Of a stretch of 64,000 bases of DNA, positions 60,990 to 64,000 are shown piece after piece (position 1 is the first letter of the stretch; every line of letters begins with the position of its first letter). The stretch is from Romboutsia sedimentorum. GTDB lineage: Bacteria; Bacillota; Clostridia; Peptostreptococcales; Peptostreptococcaceae. The stretch spans positions 81,563 through 145,562 of the forward strand of contig NZ_JASKYM010000006.1 in assembly GCF_030131845.1 (NCBI RefSeq), in the 5' to 3' direction. The notes beneath the pieces were generated by a model. That model was not told the origin of the DNA, ran no database searches, and saw nothing but the letters and a program-made list of their open reading frames with translations. Made by a program: the position numbers and the translations under genes.

Positions 60990-62387
60990 ATGAAAATAAG
61001 TAAAAAACTAATGATATCCAATATACTTATTAATATAATTGCAATGAGTATATTAGGATTAATAATATCAAATACTGTTGGGAGATACATAGAAAAAGAT
61101 ATAGAGGATGACTTGATGGTAGAAAATTCTCTTCTTATAAAGATGCTATTTTCTACTGGATTTGCAGAAGACATAACTAAATCAGGTAAAAATTATGGTC
61201 TAACAAAATATTTATCTGATACCCTAAAGAGCTATAATGAAATATCTACAGAATATATGAGTAGTGTTATTTTTGATACTAAGTATAAATCAAAGCCTCT
61301 AGCCGTAGAGCTAAAAGATAGTAAAGATGATTTAACAGAAAATGAGATAACTACTATTGTTAAAGAAGATATAAAAAGTGTATATACGATAGTAATTGAT
61401 AATAAACCATATCTGGCATACAACGGATATACTGAGATTAAAATTGATGGCATCAAATATGAGTTATTGCTAACAACCCTATTCCCAGATAAATTAGGTG
61501 AAAGCATAAAATCTGATATTATTAAGACATTAATTATAACTATATCAATAATAAGTTTAATACTAATAATTGTAACTAGCTATAATGAAAAAATGATAAC
61601 AAAACCTATAAAAAAGCTTATTTATACAACAGAGCGAATAGGAGAAAAAGACTTTGATCAAATAATAAATCTAAATACCAAAGATGAATTTGAAATTTTA
61701 GCTAATGCTATTAATAAAATGTCTTATAGTTTAAAGAATCAAGATATAGAACAAAAGAAATTTTATCAAAACATATCCCATGAATTAAAAACGCCATTAA
61801 CTATAATAAGTGGATATGCTCAGGGTGTTAAGAACAATGTTTTTGAGAATCAAGACAAGATACTAGATACCATAGTTAATGAGTGTAATAATTTCAAAAA
61901 ACAATTAGAGAATATAATATACTTAAGCAAATTAGATACTATAAATGAAACATATAATTTTAAGGATAATAGTTTAAATAACTTAATTATAGACTCTTTA
62001 GAAAAGGTAGACAGTATAATAATACTTAATGAAATTAATATTATATATAATCCAAGTGAAGATATTATTATAAAAGTAGATAAAGAAAAAATATTAAGAG
62101 CTTTAACTAATATATTATCGAATTGTCTAAAGTACACCAAAGATACTATTTATGTAAATACCAAAAAGCTAGATAATGAAGTTGAAATACAAATATATGA
62201 TAATGGAAATGGCTTTAGTGAAGAGTTACTTGAAAAACCATTTAGCGGAGTTGTTGTAGGAACTAAAGAAGGAAATGGTATTGGTTTATCTATTATAAAA
62301 AAAGTAATTGATACACATAACGGTAGTATTAGATTAGAGAATGAAAAGGACTATGGTGCAAAATATATTATTAAACTTCCAATCTAA
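60990..62387 (+). CDS. Sensor histidine kinase
   Basis: A 465-residue kinase with two membrane helices (about 8-30 and 175-195) around an extracellular domain of about 145 residues, then HAMP (KPIKKLIYTTERIGEKDFDQ), His box NISHELKTPLTIISGYAQGV, N box LTNILSNCLKYT and G boxes DNGNGFSEELL and GNGIGLSIIKK. It forms a pair with the regulator upstream. The signal is unknown; the next gene, a small secreted protein, may be an output or a signal. Confidence 0.93.
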   Translation: MKISKKLMISNILINIIAMSILGLIISNTVGRYIEKDIEDDLMVENSLLIKMLFSTGFAEDITKSGKNYGLTKYLSDTLKSYNEISTEYMSSVIFDTKYKSKPLAVELKDSKDDLTENEITTIVKEDIKSVYTIVIDNKPYLAYNGYTEIKIDGIKYELLLTTLFPDKLGESIKSDIIKTLIITISIISLILIIVTSYNEKMITKPIKKLIYTTERIGEKDFDQIINLNTKDEFEILANAINKMSYSLKNQDIEQKKFYQNISHELKTPLTIISGYAQGVKNNVFENQDKILDTIVNECNNFKKQLENIIYLSKLDTINETYNFKDNSLNNLIIDSLEKVDSIIILNEINIIYNPSEDIIIKVDKEKILRALTNILSNCLKYTKDTIYVNTKKLDNEVEIQIYDNGNGFSEELLEKPFSGVVVGTKEGNGIGLSIIKKVIDTHNGSIRLENEKDYGAKYIIKLPI

Positions 62388-62398
62388 ATACAGATAAC

Positions 62399-62416
62399 TG
62401 CCATAATTTTGCCATA
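62399..62416 (+). promoter_or_regulatory. TGCCATA direct repeat, secreted-protein promoter
   Basis: TGCCATA-N4-TGCCATA again with an 11-base period. A TATAAT -10 lies near 62449-62456. It matches the site at 60209-60226 in unit and spacing, so the response regulator probably controls both promoters. Confidence 0.72.
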
Positions 62417-62502
62417 ATTAATACATTAAAAGTACAAAAGCATTTTATATAATTAAAGTATGTTAGCAAGAGCTAATAAATAAACTTTAGAGGTAATTTA
62501 TA

Positions 62503-62829
62503 ATGAAAAGGAAGATATTAAGTTTAGGACTAGCAGGGATAGTTGGAATATTAGGTAGCATAAATGTATTTGCAGATAATGCAGAAACAAGCAAGAAAGA
62601 ATACAAAGTAAAAATGGAAAAAAGCAACGTAGAAGATAAGGTAGATGGAAAAACCCAAGAGGAATGGCTTGAGTTTAAACTAGATAATTGGAAACCAGAA
62701 CCAGGTACGGAAGAATACAAAGCAAAAGAAGATTACAAAGCAAAAATGGGAAAAAGTAACTTAGGGGATAAAACAGGTGGAAAAACTCAAGAGGAATGGG
62801 CTGAATGGAAAATAAATAATTGTAAATAA
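62503..62829 (+). CDS. Small secreted protein with two 30-residue repeats
   Basis: A 108-residue protein with a signal peptide (LSLGLAGIVGILGSINVFA), then two copies of a unit: YKVKMEKSNVEDKVDGKTQE then EWLEFKLDNWK, and YKAKMGKSNLGDKTGGKTQE then EWAEWKINNCK. It has only one Cys, at the second-last residue. Similar small secreted proteins follow two-component systems in clostridia, but the family has no known function. AGAGGTAAT precedes the ATG. Confidence 0.78.
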   Translation: MKRKILSLGLAGIVGILGSINVFADNAETSKKEYKVKMEKSNVEDKVDGKTQEEWLEFKLDNWKPEPGTEEYKAKEDYKAKMGKSNLGDKTGGKTQEEWAEWKINNCK

Positions 62830-62852
62830 ATTTTCAGCTTTTGTGCGATTGT

Positions 62853-62972
62853 ATGAAACTAATATTAACATGGAGTATAGTATTCTTTGTAATTAATATT
62901 GTTTTATTGATATTAATTATAAGAATAATAGATATATCAATAAATATTATAAAAAAATATTTAAGTGATTAA
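62853..62972 (+). CDS. Possible 39-residue membrane peptide
   Basis: MKLILTWSIVFFVINIVLLI then LIIRIIDISINIIKKYLSD: a single long membrane helix with a basic end. The ribosome binding site is not clear, so this may be a real micropeptide downstream of the secreted protein or a chance frame. Confidence 0.3.
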   Translation: MKLILTWSIVFFVINIVLLILIIRIIDISINIIKKYLSD

Positions 62973-63040
62973 ATATAATTGAATGAGCATTTTAGAATTA
63001 TAATTTTTCACCTTTAATAAGGTACTTGAATTTGTATAGC

Positions 63041-63090
63041 AAGAGACACTAGATAAGATCTATTTTAGATATTATCTAGTGTTTCTTTTG
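63041..63090 (+). terminator. Rho-independent terminator
   Basis: AAGAGACACTAGATAA pairs with TTATCTAGTGTTTCTT and is followed by TT. It probably ends the 60294-62829 transcripts. Confidence 0.75.
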
Positions 63091-63125
63091 AGTGTGTTTT
63101 TAAATCAGAGCGTCTTATTACTGAA

Positions 63126-63197
63126 CGTACCAACAGTTACAATGTATCTATTGGTACATATCGAAGGGAAACTAAATGGCCTAAGTCCTAACAGCTA
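63126..63197 (+). pseudogene. YvrJ gene remnant
   Basis: About 60 bases nearly identical to 21290-21350; the frame reads VTMYLLVHIEGKLNGLS and stops soon after. The start is missing. It shows that the DUF2922-YvrJ region was once present here as well. Confidence 0.75.
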
Positions 63198-63287
63198 ATT
63201 CTTAGACGTAAATCCTTAAGTAGAGCCATTAAAGAATAAAGAAAGAGAACCACATATTTATAAAGAGCCACTTCAGGAAACTTTTAT

Positions 63288-63460
63288 TTAAGTCCCTTTA
63301 TTAGCTTTGATACCCAACTTTTTGATAGTCGTAATTGGTTAACTATTTCAACTTGTTTATATCCTTTTAAATAAATATCTTTTACCTTGCTTTCATTTTC
63401 TATTTTCTTCTGATCTTTCTTATTTTTTCATTGATCCTATCGTACTTTTCATCAATCCCA
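63288..63460 (-). pseudogene. C-terminal HTH remnant of a plasmid replication-type protein
   Basis: The frame reads KIENESKVKDIYLKGYKQVE then IVNQLRLSKSWVSKLIKG, close to the C-terminal helix-turn-helix of the protein at 31850. Upstream coding sequence (KYDRINEKI) continues only in another frame and no start is present. Confidence 0.6.
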
Positions 63461-63620
63461 ATGACTCAAACTTTACTTTTTAATACTTAAAATAACTATA
63501 CTCATAATTAATATCAACATTTTTATGATTATAGTTATTTCGCATTTTTTAACATTCATATAAATCATTCTAATATATTTATTAAAGTTCGTTGAATAAT
63601 AAAACTTAGTCTTTCTAATT

Positions 63621-63651
63621 AAAAAAGATATTATGAAATTTTCATAATATC
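63621..63651 (-). terminator. hcp terminator
   Basis: GATATTATGAAA pairs with TTTCATAATATC, followed by T6 on the minus strand, 30 bases after the hcp stop. Confidence 0.85.
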
Positions 63652-63679
63652 CTCTTTGTTATTTTATAAAGTTTTAATT

Positions 63680-64000
63680 TTATTGCTCTAAAAACATCTT
63701 TATATCATCTTCAACATTTGTTATTCCACCAATACCAAAGTTTTCAACTAAAACATTAGCTACATTTGGTGATAAGAATGCTGGTAGAGTTGGTCCTAAG
63801 TGTATGTTTTTAACTCCTAAGTGTAGAAGTGATAATAACACTATTACAGCTTTTTGCTCATACCAAGCTATGTTATAAGCTATTGGTAGTTCATTTATAT
63901 CATTAAGTTCAAATACTTCTTTTAATTTAAGTGCTATTAAAGCTAGTGAGTATGAGTCATTACATTGACCTGCATCTAGTACTCTAGGTATTCCACCTAT
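63680..64000 (-). CDS. hcp: Hydroxylamine reductase (hybrid-cluster protein), 3' part
   Basis: The visible 106 C-terminal residues contain [20 protein letters not shown], with the conserved cluster-binding Cys, then [20 protein letters not shown] and [20 protein letters not shown], diagnostic for Hcp. The enzyme carries a hybrid iron-sulfur-oxygen cluster and acts in NO/hydroxylamine detoxification or protein S-nitrosylation. The 5' part lies beyond the window. It is the first clear housekeeping-type gene to the right of the accessory region. Confidence 0.93.
   Translation of the reverse strand: MGGIPRVLDAGQCNDSYSLALIALKLKEVFELNDINELPIAYNIAWYEQKAVIVLLSLLHLGVKNIHLGPTLPAFLSPNVANVLVENFGIGGITNVEDDIKMFLEQ

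Overview
The window is a low-G+C Gram-positive sequence: A/T-rich codons, strong GGAGG-type ribosome binding sites, spore-coat type manganese catalase, a DUF1659/DUF2922/YvrJ gene set, hydroxylamine reductase and a class A beta-lactamase. This fits Clostridia, most likely the Peptostreptococcaceae (Paraclostridium/Clostridioides relatives); that placement is inference. A Rep_3-type replication initiator and several decayed plasmid-replicon pieces sit beside chromosome-like genes, so the window is either a large plasmid or a chromosome that has absorbed plasmids. I saw no tRNA, rRNA or CRISPR array.

Layout. (1) 1-8.9 kb: a class I lanthipeptide locus on the minus strand, read as lanP - lanA - lanB - lanT - lanC - lanR (lanR cut by the window edge). 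The precursor at 7036-7185 encodes a 49-residue peptide with a nisin-type start to the core (ITSISLC) but a core of only 25 residues that appears to close four rings. (2) 8.9-10.8 kb: a deleted IS3-family copy followed by an intact-looking IS3-family element with an A-AAA-AAG frameshift site. (3) 10.8-19.9 kb: a visibly more G+C-rich block with two antimicrobial-peptide resistance modules, a minus-strand permease/ATPase/intramembrane-sensing kinase/regulator set and a plus-strand regulator/kinase plus LanFEG-like (CprABC-like) transporter. (4) 20-26.4 kb: decayed plasmid or phage-like debris, the DUF1659/DUF2922/YvrJ cluster, a PadR/DUF2812 pair with a triple operator, and a ykkC-class riboswitch ahead of a B3/B4 protein and a radical SAM protein. 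(5) 26.7-31.1 kb: a second LanFEG transporter with its own NisRK/SpaRK-like two-component system, behind a promoter with a TTGAG-N6-TTGAT box. (6) 31-58.6 kb: an accessory region of mostly single, unrelated small genes with many truncated or frameshifted genes, dispersed 3'-end repeats, remnants of IS elements and Rpn-type nucleases, an aromatic amino acid decarboxylase, a Rep_3 initiator, a serine recombinase and a duplicated coiled-coil gene. (7) 58.6-62.8 kb: class A beta-lactamase, then a response regulator, histidine kinase and small secreted repeat protein that share an 11-bp direct-repeat promoter motif. (8) 62.8-64 kb: decayed gene ends and the 3' part of hcp.

How the parts work together. 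LanB dehydrates and LanC cyclises the precursor, LanT exports it and the secreted subtilase LanP should remove the leader. Three separate peptide-defence modules lie within 30 kb of the producer locus; the second LanFEG, with NisRK-like regulators and a SpaR-type box, is the best candidate in view for self-immunity. Two response regulators (the lanR fragment and the one at 60294) have no AUG, GUG or UUG start in a sensible place and appear to begin at AUA and AUC.
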